From Hippasteria phrygiana (taxonomy: Eukaryota; Echinodermata; Asteroidea; Valvatida; Goniasteridae): 64,000 bases of DNA. Below are positions 25,001-40,000 of the stretch, one piece after another. How positions within the stretch are numbered: position 1 is the stretch's first letter; each line of letters starts with the position of its first letter. Location of the stretch: contig JAZGUH010000271.1 of assembly GCA_037893225.1 (NCBI GenBank), positions 310,001 to 374,000 on the forward strand, read 5' to 3'. A program made the translations under genes and the position numbers. The notes beneath the pieces are model-generated. The model worked only from the letters and a program-made list of their open reading frames with translations. It did no database searches and was not told the origin of the DNA.

Positions 25001-28000
25001 GTCTATTGCACGACCAGTGTATGTTCCGACAATTAAGGTGCTTGGCTGTGTGTTCTTGTACTGTACTACGTTCGAGGACAAGGGGAGAAAGGAAATACAA
25101 AAGAATCTTTCTTGTCCTCGAGAGACGGTCTTTTGTTAAAATCGGTCCTCGAACGTAAGGGTACATGCTTAGTCTATGGGGTTGGGTTATATTAAAGGAA
25201 GAATAGGAAACACAAAGCATTGTCCTCGCGAGTATAGGGTAGTACGACTGGGTGGGCGCGTTGGCGTATTCAAACCGCGGACGTAAAATGCCAGAGAACA
25301 AAAGAGACAATATCGTCCGCGATTCCCAGCATACGTCCGCGATTGGAAGTGTGTACAAAGTCTATGGAGGCCTTCCGAAAAAGTTAGAGTATAAACAAAA
25401 GAGGAACAATGGGACGTCCGCGTTTGGAGGTCGGTACACGACTGTGTGCTCTGGTGTGTGGTTTCCTTGTCGAGTAAATTCAACATTGGTAAGCAGTGGC
25501 CAGTCCAGTAAACTCGACATTGGTAAAGCAAGGCTTAAGACTGCTTGAGGAATGGTAGGAAACAATACGTGCATTATTATTTTCCCCACAGGGGACGGAA
25601 GTTCCTACCTGTCAGTAGCTCTCTCTGTACAGGAGTACCTCTTGGTAACTGCAGCCTGTGTCTGGATACATCATGGAACGTAGGGTCCGGCATGCAGAGG
25701 GTGGTAGGGGTTTGATGAGGTGTCAGGACTGGACCAACTGAAGATAAAGTTCAAATCAAAGTTCCACAGAATTAAATCTTTGCACCAGAGGTTACCACTG
25801 GGAGGGGCCAATCAAGTCCCTGTTGATAAATGTACATTGCCACAATGTAACATTCCATCTACTGCCGTTGTCAAAAGTCAACCGTTAGAGTCCATTGATT
25901 TCCAAGTGAAAACGATTATGCACACATTGGCACACGCAGAATGTCTCAGGAGATTTGACACTTGGTAGAGAAAGAGGGGGTTAGTCAGGAAAATGTTCAT
26001 ATTTTTAGGGTACGGGTTTGTGTAAGGGTTCTTTTCTTGTCCGTCACCTCTGCTGATCCCAGTTCAATTGCTGCACAAGTGCACATTACGTAGACTGGGT
26101 TATCAGTCGCTATCTGATTGCGTGGGTTCCTTCACGAATAATTTATCTCCGAGTTTCCTCCAATGACTAAAACTGAACTGAATGATAGGAGCAATAATAA
26201 TGCAGCATTGTTCGGAGAACCAGAAGAATACATGAGTAATGACCCACACTAATACCAAACTCTCAATTCAAAAACGAGTAATGACCGAAACATTACCAAA
26301 CTCTCAATTCAAAAACGAGTAATGACCCAAACATTACCAAACTCTCAATTCAAAAACGAGTAATGACCCAAACATTACCAAACTCTTAATTCACAAACGA
26401 GTAATGACCCAAACATTACCAAACTCTCAATTCAAAAACGAGTAATGACCCAAACATTACCAAACTCTCAATTCAAAAACGAGTAATGACCCAAACTTTA
26501 CCAAACTCTCAATTCAAAAATGAGTAATGACCCAAACTTAACCAAACTCTCAATTCAAAAATGAGTAAGGACCAAAACATTACCAAACTCTCGTTGTTAC
26601 TGGTGGTTCGTGGCTATTAATAGTTTGTCGTGATAACGCCCTCTCGCAGCGGCCGGTTATCGCGTATATACATAACAACGTCTTGAACCAAGACTAGATC
26701 ATAGCAAGCTGTCAAACTCTGGAAACATGCATCACGGAAGTCAACGCACCTGACATAGTAGTAACACCACTGGGTGGTCCTCTAGGCGGTGACTGGGAGG
26801 GGAAATGATACTGGACGAAGCAGTCCGCTTCTCCCCACACTGTGTCTTCTAGTTGAGGTAGGCCTCGGATGCCCTCCACCACCACCTCAAAGATGTGCTC
26901 AACTAGTTACAAACGAACACACAACAAATGCTGTTACTTGATCTAACAAAATACATACTGCTCGTTACAGGGTCAAATTTCATAGCGCTGCTTTAACACA
27001 CGATTGTCTGCTAACGGAACCCTCGCCCATTTCATAGAGACTGTAAGCAGTAAGCACAGCGAAGAGCCTGCTAACTTCGGAAGCAGGATTTGCTTAAATT
27101 AGTGACGCAACAATATAGATCTCCATGCACGCGCAATGGTTAGCAGGACTCGACCATGAAATACGCTATTGCTTAAGCAAATTTTCCTGCTATAGTTAGC
27201 ACAACTTCTCTGCTTTATAGAGTACCGAAGCCGCGGCAATGGTTCCAAACACATGCAGTTTAGAATGTATTCTGGTTCCAAACATTGCATTGATTGACGT
27301 CATCACTTCAGTACTCTATACCGTTAATTAAGCAGTGCTATGAAATTGGGCCCTGGTTGGTAATCTACAACTAAAATAGGCTTGTTGACTGCATTAGTGT
27401 ACGTGCACTGTATATATCTCCGAGGACAAGAGAAGAAAGGAAACACAAAGAAACCTTTCAGTCCTCGAACGTAGAGTCTTTTGTTGAAATCGGTCCTCGA
27501 ACGTAAGGATCCGTGCTTAGTCTATGGGGGTTGGTTATATTAAAGGAACAATAGGAAACACAAAGCATTGTCCTCGGACGTATTGGGGAAGTACGACTGT
27601 GTGCTTGTGTGTGAGCACCAGTGCCGTAATCCTGAGGTCACATGTTCAATTTAATCGCTAGTCAGTTGTTTTTTCTCTATTCACTCCAAATCCTGATTTA
27701 TGCTCCAAGTCAATTTCCCTGCAGGTATATTTGATGAACTTTTTTTAAAAAGCACAACCAAAAATAAAACTCTCATATTCTCGGGAGACTGCCAACATAG
27801 GGCTAGAAAGCTCGGCTGGTAGAGCAACTGTACCGTAATCCAGCGGTCGCAGGTTCAAATCCTACTCTTGTCAATGCACTTTGTTCAATCTTGTTCATTC
27901 GAAGTCTTGCTTTTGAAATAATGAATGAGATAGACAAAGCAACGGAAATACTACTACTTGCAATAAATATTACAACCCAAAAGCACAATTGTAATCACGA

Positions 28001-31000
28001 GGAATACTTCACAACATATTTCACACAAACATGATTTTTATTTTCCAATTCCTTTTTTCTTAATGAGTGCTTCTTACCCAGCTCATCTCTTGATTCTTCT
28101 TCAGGCACTCGTTTTGTAACAGCTTCACCTCTGTAAGAAATTTACAACATGAGCTTTCAAATCAGCTGATCCTCGTTTTGATGTTAACAAATCTAATTAA
28201 ACATTCGTAATTATTCTTCATTGCATTCTCCTAATATCAGATAAACTCTGGCAATGTGACAGCATTAGATAATAATGTTTACAAGGCAATATTAACTGAA
28301 TCATTTAAAATCTTATTATATAAAAGAAAAACCATATTATTTGAATGTTTTGTTTTTAAATGTTAATATGATTCTGAATAGAATTGTGACGGATTATATA
28401 CCACAGTGCAATCTTGATAACTGATATGAATAAATGAACTTACTTTTGTAATAATAATACATTTTTGATAATTTAATTACTTAGATTTAAAATGCATAAT
28501 ACATTTATGCAAAAGATGGTCTTTTTTTGGTTTGTTATCATAAATATACTGATTAGGATTGTGTACTCTTTTTGAGATTTTAGTTATACCTGGTTACTTG
28601 TTTTTTATTCTAATCGTTCTTAATAATTCTATAAGCGATTATGTCCTTTTTTTTTTTTTCGTTTCGTACTAACTGATGTTTTTGTTACCACTGATTTTAC
28701 ATTGTATTGTCATCTCAATTCGGCATGTGCCGCCACGATGATTTATTCAATAAATATTACCTTTCCAGATAGTGACCAGGCCTTAAGGGTCTTGGGTCGA
28801 CTGCATCCTTGTCACACTTCAGTCTTTGAAGAGCAGAGATCTACAACGATAGGAGCAATAATAATGCGGCATAGTTGGGAGAATCAGATAAAGAAATGAG
28901 TAATGACTCAAACTTTACCATATTCATAAGGACTAAGGAAGGGGAAAGCGCATGTCAGTGGACCCCCAAAAATGGTAAAGTTTATTCAAAGCAGCCAAAA
29001 AAATACTGTTATTCAGACATGCAACTTGGAATTAACAAAAAACGAGAAAATTCCAATCTTTACAAGACTTTGTAGAGTGTTTTTCAATTTTCAATGGCAT
29101 AAAGTGTGAAGTAAAAAACGAGGAAATCAGCTGATCCGAGGAAAAGTTGCATGCCTGGTTATTACAGTATGGAAGACCGGGTCACCACACTTTTATTCCC
29201 ATTAATGGGAATATAAAAACATCTTTTCTTCAACTTGTGAAACGAGTTCTCTGTGAATGCACACATACTCAGTGGCTTTCTCCGTCACATACGTTTTTAC
29301 ACAAGTTCATTAATGTGGGGTTTGGCAGAATACATAAAAAAAGAACAATACCCTCCCGGTGATCATAAAAATCTGAAGTGACCATATTATCCTTAACGCA
29401 GATCAATTTGAAATGTTCTTTCAAAATCCGAACCAACCACCCTACAATTATCCAAAAGAAATTCTTGAAATCTCTTCACCTTTCCAGAGTTTCCCTACTT
29501 TTCGGGAACTTGACGGAACTGTTTGCATAATTACCTGCTCCGATGAGCCTAAAGCTAGCAGCACTTTCAGCTGGCCATACTGGACTCCAGTGAATGGGTC
29601 TATGATGTTCACGTAGTTATCCACTGCTGCAACTGGATACTGTTCAAACAAATGTAAGAATTGTTACTACATCTACAACTGTCATATTTTTTTTCTTCAA
29701 ATTCTATCGCATCAATGTAATATATGACCATTTGTTACTGCTGATGTATTGGGTATATCTGGAACTTCCAAGTACCAAAGGACCATTGCTATATCTTACA
29801 GAGCAACACGTTCAAATCTGTTTTCTTGCGCTCTTCAAATGACAATCTGGTTTTAACCTCTTGAATACGGACGATAGTCACAGCCGCGGTTTGAAAAAGA
29901 CCACCTTGTCGTCTATACGTGCACTCCTGCGCATACTCAATCCATTCATGTTTCAACTATATTGTTAATGAATGGGAGTGTAATGAATAGATGGAGCTTT
30001 TTCAAACAAAGCTTCGTTCACACGAAAGGGAGGGGGTTCCAAATGCGTAATAGGACCACTCTGTTCAGTGTGGTGCCTATTGTTTGCGTCTACAATTAGC
30101 TGCACAGCCCATTCTTGGCAAACCAGCACCCCATCAACGGACAGCCGGACACCAGGGGGTACAACCAAATTAAGTATTTTGTATGGTTTGTTCTGAAGCA
30201 AACCGTTACAACAAACACTTGTGTAATCTACAGTCTAATAGAAAGCACAGTAATGGTGGACCCAATGATCATCATACAATCAAGGAGAGATCATTTACCT
30301 GTGACTTGAGCAGGGTGCTGACAATCCTGTCATCCCTGAAGGACATGTAGAACTGGTGTAGGGGAAGTTTGGCAATGCCAACAAGCTACAAGACAAACAA
30401 TATCCAAGCATATTCAACCATAGTGTGCTGTGAGGATACTCCGTTTTGAAAAAGCAATGAACTCTAACACAAAAATTATACTTGATTTCGTCAAACAACC
30501 CACAAGGGAAACTGACTAGGTAAATTTGAATACATTTTCAAAGTGAGCAAAGAAACTGGCAGGAGCGGGATTCGAACCTGCGACCTCTGAGTTACCGTAC
30601 CGGCGCTCTACCAACTGAGCTATCTTGCCCTATGTTATACTAAATAAGTATGATCAACCCAAAATCCAAATGTATGCAGATGGCAAGATTGATAAGATAG
30701 AAGGACCCAATTGTATGTCTCTAACCACAGATATTCCACTTTCGATCAATCTGTCCTTACAGTGCTGGCATGGACATTCTATACTAACCATGCAAGAGGG
30801 TCATTCCATAAATTTGGGGTCCAAAAGTGTGACATTTGTTGGTGTCCCAGTTACACCTGACCTGTGTAAGTATCATTAAAATTGACCTAACAGTATTTTT
30901 TACTTGTTTGGCAGGTACTTTGCTTTACATAATCACTCCTGGAGATAGAAGGCATTAAAGAATATGTCCGGAATTGCAAAATCTTATATCACGTCACTAT

Positions 31001-34000
31001 GGTAACAGGGACACCAAAAATGTCAGACTTTTGGACCCCAAATTTATGGAATGAATCCTTGCACAATATACACGTGCCCAAGACAAAATCCCTTGCTAAC
31101 CTGTGAAATACACAAGCGTACATTAGATACTGACAATTTGGGAGACCACCAATATAGGGCAGGATAGCTGAGTTGGTAGAGTGGCAGTACAGTATTCCGG
31201 AGGTTGCAGGTTCAAATCCCACTCCTGCCAGTTTTCTTTGTTCACTTTGAAAATTCAACGCTTACATTGGCACAGAATTTTCGCGAGTTATAGCGATTCT
31301 TCACTTAATAACAGAGCTATGAAATTAATCCCAACCTACAGTTTGAGCTCCGTGCACAAGTACCCCTTTAATTTGGGTTGTCGGTGCAGTGTCTGATTCC
31401 CACATCTATTATTCAGAATCAAAGCCTTATAAAGAGAGTCCGTGAACAGACTATCCAATCTCCCTGGTATATGTGTATCACGTGAACGAGGAACGGCATG
31501 TGTGAAACCAGTGAAATTGTATGTGACCCGCCCATGGGACATTGTTGCTAGGTGAAAAAGCACCCTCAAATGATCTTTCCTTGATTGTATGATGATCATT
31601 GGATCCAAGTGTGGCTTGTGTATAAAAGTTGCCTTTGGGTTCAAGAAGTAGGATTCGGATGAAATTTCATCAAAATGGCCCAAACTTGTTGTCACCTGGT
31701 CATTCTGTGCGGAAGTCTTCTTGTCCCAAACCTCAATCACCATACAGTTATTCCTTGTCCGCTCCAGTAACGATGCAGTCAGCAGCACAGGAGACACCTG
31801 GTCAAGTAAGAAACAATCATCAAATACTATAAGTGAAGTACAGGTAGGTGGATCTTATCACTGGTAGACTGCATACATTTCCTTGCATCAACCACTTGAG
31901 AGGGTCCAACAGACAGCTACTTGTCTTGCTCTTGGTCAAAGACGAGGAGAAATGTCGTATGAGGACAGATTGCAGAGGCCAAATCAGCATACCATAACCC
32001 ACAGGCGTAATTATTTGTTATGTTCCGCTGTTTTTAAGGTTTTACACGGCATTTCAATGAAACGACATTGTAATTAACCTTGTCATCTTCACGCGCTCAC
32101 ATTCTGCCATCTTCCCCCTGCACAGATTTGTTACTTTATTCTCCTCGTCAATTCCCGAGGTTGTGGGACACTGTTCCACTACACATCCGGGATGCTGCTG
32201 TAACCTGTCCTCTGCCAACATCTCTCTGCCAACTTAAAGACATCTGTTTAAATCCTGTTTGATATTGTTAATTACATCATACCTGCATGAAGTTGTAGTC
32301 TGGTTCCGTAGTGCCCCAACACACATTCGACCTGACAGAATCGTCACTCCAGAACAATCGGCAGACAAGGTAGGTATTTCTTACAATCTGGTCTCGCCCA
32401 CCAAGACCTACAATTTACCATAAAAAGTTTTTGAAGTATCATGAGGTAGGTATATATTCTACAGATATATGTTTAACTCTTTTCATTGAAGTTTTCATGG
32501 TTTAGCAATCTGAGAAAGTTACAGCATAGCAAATACAGTGCAGTGTATATAAAACCCATTTTGCATGGTACCTGATATTCCAACTCCAACACCGGGGTGT
32601 GGTTGAGGAGGCGTATGGGGAACACTGCTTCCCGATTTCAGGGGTGCTACACCATGGACTGTCACACCTCTTCCGTCAGAGATTAGCAGTAAAGAGTGCA
32701 AGGTCCTGGCCTGGAAGAACATGAAAATGATGTGAAGTACGGAAGGTTTGTGACATTTTATCTCTCTTGAGTTGTGTGGTTCTGAGTTGTTTTAACTTGA
32801 ATTTTCAAACACTGCTCTGTTTGTCATTAGGAGACATGAGTCTCCTGATGATAAACCAGGGCAGTCTCCCGATGACGAATAGAGCATACTGTTCGAAACA
32901 TCAAATTGAAACAACTGGTTCTCCTCTCAACCACACATCTCAAGAGAGATATAATGTCACATGGTGTTACCGCAAACCTTCCATACTTTGTTCACGTCCA
33001 ACATGCAAACATCATTTAACACAAAAATAGATACCACATTTTCAAACTAAACAGGTATGTGCTTGTGGAAAGAAAACTGGAATTCAATCTCGGAACCGTG
33101 GAAATGTCAGTGTTCTGGCGATAATGCCAGGCTTTCAAGCAGACACAAGTGAAAAAGTAGGAAAATAGTAGGATCAACATTTAAACAAAAAACAGGACCA
33201 AAGTAGGACTTTGGAGGACAAAATCAGGATAAAAGTAGGACTTTTGCGGGCTTTCGGGAGTAGTTTTCGTTGATTATACCCATGTCCACAGCATCACAAG
33301 CCTCATTTGGGGTATTCTGTACTCACAACACTTGTGCTCCGTCCTCAACTAAGCTCTTGGAAGTAAAGTTGCAGTACTCCTGCACCAAGCCCTTCATTGT
33401 GTAATTGTTATATTAAGTGACAGTATGTAACACTGTTATGAAAAATATCCAATGAGATTTAATTTCTTTTGCAGTTGTGGGAGAAAAAAATAAATAGAAT
33501 TAGGGAAAAAATAGGAATTTCAAGAAAATAGTAAGAAAAGTAGGAAAATGGGGATTAAGGTACAAAAAAATTAGGAAAAAAGTAGGAAAAGTAGGAATAC
33601 TTGACAACCTAGCATTAATGCTTTAATGCCTCAACTTATCCATGCAATTAAAATCAGCCTTAAGGTTTGAAAGCAGTTTTCTTTTTCAAGATACTAGAAT
33701 GTGGAATTATTCTGTTCACGAGAAGAGGATGTTGTCTGAAATGCTGAGCTACTATGCCCACTGGTACTTTTAAAAAGGAAAACAAAAAACGGGAATTTGT
33801 CAAACAATTATATTTTAAGTTTTTAAAGAATTATTTGTGCTGACATGACGATCTTTTCCTCACACTGTGTTCATTTTTCATCTTCACATGGAGTTACTGT
33901 TACTTTCTTAAGGTCATCAATGAATACCAAATAATTTCAAACACGTTTAGCCCTGCCATTATTTACCTCATAATCTGTTTTTGTTTTGGCAGTGGTATCA

Positions 34001-37000
34001 TCTTGTTGATTAAAACCAATCTGTTCATCTGTTATCTCCCGTCTGCTTGACAGTGGCTGCTTTTGCTCCTCTTCCTTTCGCGTCTGCCTCCCATGAGGCC
34101 AGTCTTGGCTGCTCTCTGTATCCACATGTCCTGCCTCTGTGTGATTTCTTGCAGACAAAGGAGGCCTGTGATTTCCTGACATGCTTTCAACAACCTTGAG
34201 AGTAGACAAAAATTAAGATTATGTAACAAAGCAAGCCAGAAGCACTACACTTTGTGGTTTAAAACATAGCTCCTTCTTTTTTTGATGGCCCAGTTCCGTT
34301 TCTTCAAATTTCACTTGTCAAATTTTCAACCGTACATGCAATCCTTTGTGTGTGCAAACAGAATGTCCACCAAAAATCACCGTGGCTCTTGTATGTAGAT
34401 GCTCTTAATCTTTTTAATTCTCTGAGCATTGGCTAGTGAAGACAGAAACCTGTGGAGCAAACATTTAAGTGGTTGAGGAGCAGCTGCTTCCAAAGTCAGG
34501 CTTCGATGCCACACTTAGGCACCATGGATTAATGCCAATTTGCGTGCGCACACGTTCCTTTGCGTTCCTTTGCGTGCCTTTGCATGCCTTTGCGTGCAAG
34601 GTAAAACGAGGGAGATTTTGGCACGCATTTGCACGCATCGGCACTCATCGGCACGGACTTGCACGCAGTGGCACGCAGTGGCCTTCAGTGGCATGCAAAC
34701 GGACTTATTTGCAACCAGCCTGAGTGTACAATAGAGATCGTCTCTGGCGGCACCTTTTATGTCCCACATAATCCGCTAATCCGGATTAGTGTGCAACTGC
34801 TAGAATTAATCTTTCTTTCTGCAAGTTGGGGCTTAAGCGATTTCTCATAACTATTAATTTAAGGGTTTTCTGTAGAATTTGCGATACAGATTCTCAGATT
34901 TGTTTCCCTAAAAAAACTCCAAACCACAAATCTGAGACAAAAGATACGAGAATTTGAAAAGGTCCTCCTATGAAAATTCTTGACTCTTTAAACCCAATTC
35001 TTGACTCTTCAAACGCAATTAATGGAAAGGTGAACATGTACATGTAAGTCCTTATATCTTCATCATGTAAAAGTTGTTTCAGTTGGCTCCGCCATCTTGA
35101 ATTTCTCCACAGTTTCATAATTCGTAAGCACCATGTTAGAGCTTTTTTAATTATCTCACAATCTAGAAATCGTTTTTGTGTATTTTCTCAATAAAGCAAG
35201 GAAATTATGAAATACTGCAAGATTATTTAAATTGAAGGTTGAAATCTTGACTCTTTAAATCGAATGGATGGAAAGGTAACCATACATGTACATGTTGGTC
35301 CCTATACCTTTATCATGTAAAAGTTGTTTCAGTTGGCGCCGTCATCTTGAATTTCGTCCCCATTTCGCAATTCCTAAGCGCCATGTTAGAACTTTATTTT
35401 TAACGAACTTGCAATCAAAAAATCGTTTTTTGTGTATTTTCTAAATAAAGCAAAGAAATTAAGAAATAATGCAAGAAAGAATTGAAGGTTGAAATCTTCA
35501 CTCGGCAAAATGGATGGAAAGTTGAACATGTACAACATGTACGTGTATAGAGTACCGAAGTCTGACGTTAGTTGGCACGACAACTGGCTCCAAACAAATG
35601 GAGATTTGGACTGTTCCTTTGTTAACAGCCAGTCATGAAAAACACATTGACACAAAATGACAAAAGTATTCTGTTTCAAAAAATTGCATTGACGTCATTA
35701 CTTCGGTACTCTATAGGTCCACATGTCATTATCATGTAAAAATTGTATAAATGGGCGCCGCCATCTTGAATTTCGCTCTCATGTCGTAATTCGTGCGTGT
35801 GCCGTGCTAGATTTATTTGTAATGATCTCACAATAAAGAAATCCTGGAACAAGACTAAGTCTCGTAATCGCCAAATTTGAACTGACGTCGATGCTATTTA
35901 TTCCTCAAAAACATATCTGAAAAAGCGTTGTATACATCGCGGACGATGGGTTATGTGCAAATTTATCAGAAAAGAATAACATTAACTTCCAATCAAGTCT
36001 AGACTCTTAAATTTGCTGCCCTACATTGCCTTGCCCGTAAAAAGTATAGTTCGGGTGCGACGTTTACATCAATCACGCAGCGAAAACATTCCAATGAATG
36101 ATAACATGAATGATAACATGTAGGCCTATCCCCCGACGCAAACAATCTTCTGAATGTATTCCTATAGCTGCGCCTTGAAAAATCTGAAACTGTTTTTCGT
36201 TCGATTTTTCATACAATAAGCCTAATGGGCTGTGATTTGAATTTCCAAAGATATATATCCAGTGATGACGAAGCACTGCTGTTTTATGCGTGGTAAACTT
36301 GAATAATGGTGTACATCTACGCGTAATTTCTTCAAAACGTATTATTCTCTCAGAAAAGATTGAATTTGAGGAAATAAATGATGCCGTCTTTCACCAGATT
36401 TCCACATTTGTAGAATAAGTGTCATGTCCAATGTTTTAATGAAAATCACGGAAACTTGAAATAAATAAGAAATCCACATAGACTACAATACTTTACAAAT
36501 CTAAGTCCCGCTAGAATCATCATTACGTTAGGAAAGCCTTTGAATCGCCAGTTTAGTTAAGTGTATTCTGACCAAAGCCACCAAAAGATGAGTCATCAGT
36601 CCACTATTGTGGCACACTAGCCCTTTTTGAAACCCTTGTCCTTTTATGACACCCTCTCCGTCTGGTAATCCGTCCGTCTTGGCCGGCCGGCCGGCCTGTG
36701 TTCCTTTGTTATCGTTAATCCCAGATTGATAAACAGCGCAAGTAAAGATACGGTTGAGCATTGCCTGTGCTCATTGGAACGCATCGGTACGCATCAGCAC
36801 TCATCGGCACGCACTGGCACGCAATGGCACGCAATGGAACGCAGGAGGCCCGTGCCTTTGCGTGCAATTGCGTGCGGACCCGTGCGCACGCAAATTGACA
36901 TTAATCCATGGTCCCTTAATCTTCATGTCCTAGATGAACTACTTTGACATCACCCCAGCTCCTTGTTCTGCCGATTGGCCTTCAGTCTAAATATATAAAA

Positions 37001-40000
37001 TCGCTCTCTTGACAGCAGAAACAAAGCAGCTACTGGCACTTGATTAACTCTCTCCAAGACGATCAAACCTATTTTGATATTGTCACCCATTCTTGATCGA
37101 TCATCCAAGCTCCTTGTTCAATCACTTGGCCGTCCATGCCAGCAGAAAGGAAGCATCTCTGGCACTTCAACAGCTCTAATCTAGATCAGAGCCCAATTGA
37201 TCATCCCAGCTCTTGTTCAATTACTTGGCCATCCATGCCAGCAGAAAGGAAGCATCTACTGACACTTCAACAGCTCTCACCTAGAGCCCAATTGATCATC
37301 CCCGCTCTTGTTCAATTACTTGGCCATCCATGCCAGCAGAAAGGAAGCATCTACTGACACTTCAACAGCTCTCACCTAGAGCCCAATTGATCATCCCCGC
37401 TCTTGTTCAATTACTTGGCCATCCATGCCAGCAGAAAGGAAGCATCTACTGACACTTCAACAGCTCTCATCTAGAGCCCAATTGATCATCCCAGCTCTTG
37501 TTCAATTACTTGGCCATCCATGCCAGCAGAAAGGAAGCATCTACTGACACTTCAACAGCTCTCATCTAGAGCCCAATTGATCATCCCAGCTCCTTGTTCA
37601 ATCACTTGGCCATCCATACCAGCAGAAAGGAAGCATCTACTGGCACTTTAAAAGCTCTCACCTAGAGCCCAATTGATCATCCCAGCTCCTTGTTCAATCA
37701 CTTGGCCATCCATACCAGCAGAAAGGAAGCATCTACTGGCACTTTAAAAGCTCTCACCTAGAGCCCAATTGATCATCCCAGCTCCTTGTTCAATCACTTG
37801 GCCATCCATACCAGCAGAAAGGAAGCATCTACTGGCACTTTAAAAGCTCTCACCTAGAGCCCAATTGATCATCCCAGCTCCTTGTTCAATCACTTGGCCA
37901 TCCATGACAGCAGAAAGGAACCATCTACCGGCACATCAACAACTCTTAGCTTGAGCCCAATTCTGGATCCATCTACAGTCAAGCTTTCTCTGCAGAACAA
38001 CTTCTTGTGCCCAATTATCATTACACTCCTTAAATTGTGCTATTTTATACAACTGATTCAAGAGATTAGCAATTTACCTGTTCCGCTACGCTGTCTGTCT
38101 GCACACTCCGGGATGAGCTCTTGCCGTCAGTATTTACGGAACCAGTAGGAATCTTAATAGGAAGGTGGGGCTGGTTGGAAGGTAGGGGGACGATCTTTGC
38201 TCCCTTCATTTCAGCTACTTTCATCCTTGCAAGGGCCATGGGGAAATCTTTGCCATCCGAGGCTAACTCAATGGATACCTGGGGGTAACATAGTTGACAA
38301 CATACTGACTGGATACTGTTTTTTGTAATTTTGTGTAAAGGGTACAATAATGAAGGTAACTTGGATGTTTTAGATCTTTGGGATATCAGTCTAAGGACAT
38401 GCAGTATGGACATACCTTCAGTGTACCAATGGCAGTGTCATGTGAAGTTTCACTGGTGTTAGACTTGACACCTGTGTTGGATGAAGTACCGTCTGACTGC
38501 TTCTTGTCCTTGGCATCCAATTCCATATTGAGCAGAGACAGGTCTGGGGATTGGAGCACTGAACGCAATGGCATGCTGGCCACACCAAGCAGAACAGGCT
38601 AGGGACAGAAAGAAGCATAGGGCTTGTTGAACTATTACAAATTCTGGAAAAAGGGTGAACTTCACAGCCTCTTTGATCTGCTTAGGGCTGATTGCAAGCA
38701 TCAATTGAACAGCAATTCAGTTAAGGAGCATGCCAAAAGTCGGAATATTCTTTTTCCACATCCAACACCTTTAACCCTAACCTCACATAAAGCTACAAAA
38801 TACTACTGTAGTAAACTGTAGTATGCTGTACTCTTACTACTTTATTGTGTACTTTACCCCACATGAACATCTAGGACGTTAGGGTTAAGGAACACTGGGC
38901 CCTGAGATAGGCTTGACGCCACATAGCATTGATAAATGGAAGGTTTATTTATAACCAGTCTGGTCTACCGTAGATATGTTTTCTTTGTTCCTTTGTGTTT
39001 GGGCTTCAACTTTTTGAAGGCCTGTCCCATTGGCTTTGTACACTAAAGTTGCAAAGAATATTACAAAACTGTTACCTATGGTTCCAAATGCTCACTGCTA
39101 CAGATATTAATACAAATATGCTAAAGAATATACCACAAATGAAGTTTCTGCAAGAAGCATGATACCCAACTGGTCTTCATTACCATTACAGTCATAATTA
39201 TCTGCACAAGTAAACGTGGTGACATGCAACAAAAACTCTGAACAAAACTTTCATAAAATCTCTCCAGGCCAATCCAACCAGACACTGAACTATTTGGCTT
39301 GAAACTGGGCCCGATTCAATGACAAAGTCTCACCGATTTCTGGCCGGCTGTGCGAGAAAAGATCTTGAAGACGAGCAGCTGCTTCCACCAGCTGTCTACA
39401 GTGGTACCATCAAAGCGAACAGGGAATACAGACCGATGACCAAAAGTTATTTCTTTATACCAGAGTAAACAAAAAAGATGCAAGCTTTAATTTTTCTGTC
39501 ATAGTTTTTCATATCGGAATATGTAAGGATTATTGCTGCAAGAAAAAATTAAATAGTCACAAAACAAATACGCAAACAGAATTGAGCAGACCACAAAATG
39601 TAAATTGTGTCTTCTGAATTTACACAGCCAAAATCCAAAGAGAGAATATTTATAAATTTGAGGTTTTGCCTCCTCAACTGGCATATTTTTTGCTTTTGAA
39701 GTTTGCCTACAATTGTTACACTTGTAGATATAATTGAAATTTGTGGAAATGCCATTTAGAGGGAAAATGTTTTTTAAATGTCAATGTCAAATGTCAAATG
39801 TCAAATGTCAAATGTCAAATGTCAAATGTCAAATGTCAAATGTCAAATGCCAAATGCCAAATGCCAAATGCCAAATGTCAAAATAATTGTGGCCACTCGT
39901 TGAATAATTTCCATGTGGAAGTCAAATAAAAATACTTTAGATATTTGTATTATAGAATTTCTATACAGATATTACCAAGAGAAATGTCAAACTCATTATA

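Noticed and set aside
26234..26596. CRISPR-like regular repeats
   Set aside because: The 41-bp unit repeats head to tail with no unique spacers; the genome is eukaryotic.
31336..31695. C-terminal extension of exon 21
   Set aside because: The frame stays open past the donor, but exon 22 joins in phase with the conserved [10 protein letters not shown] block.
39741..39929. Repetitive KCQMSN protein
   Set aside because: A heptamer array necessarily gives a seven-residue repeat; no other support.
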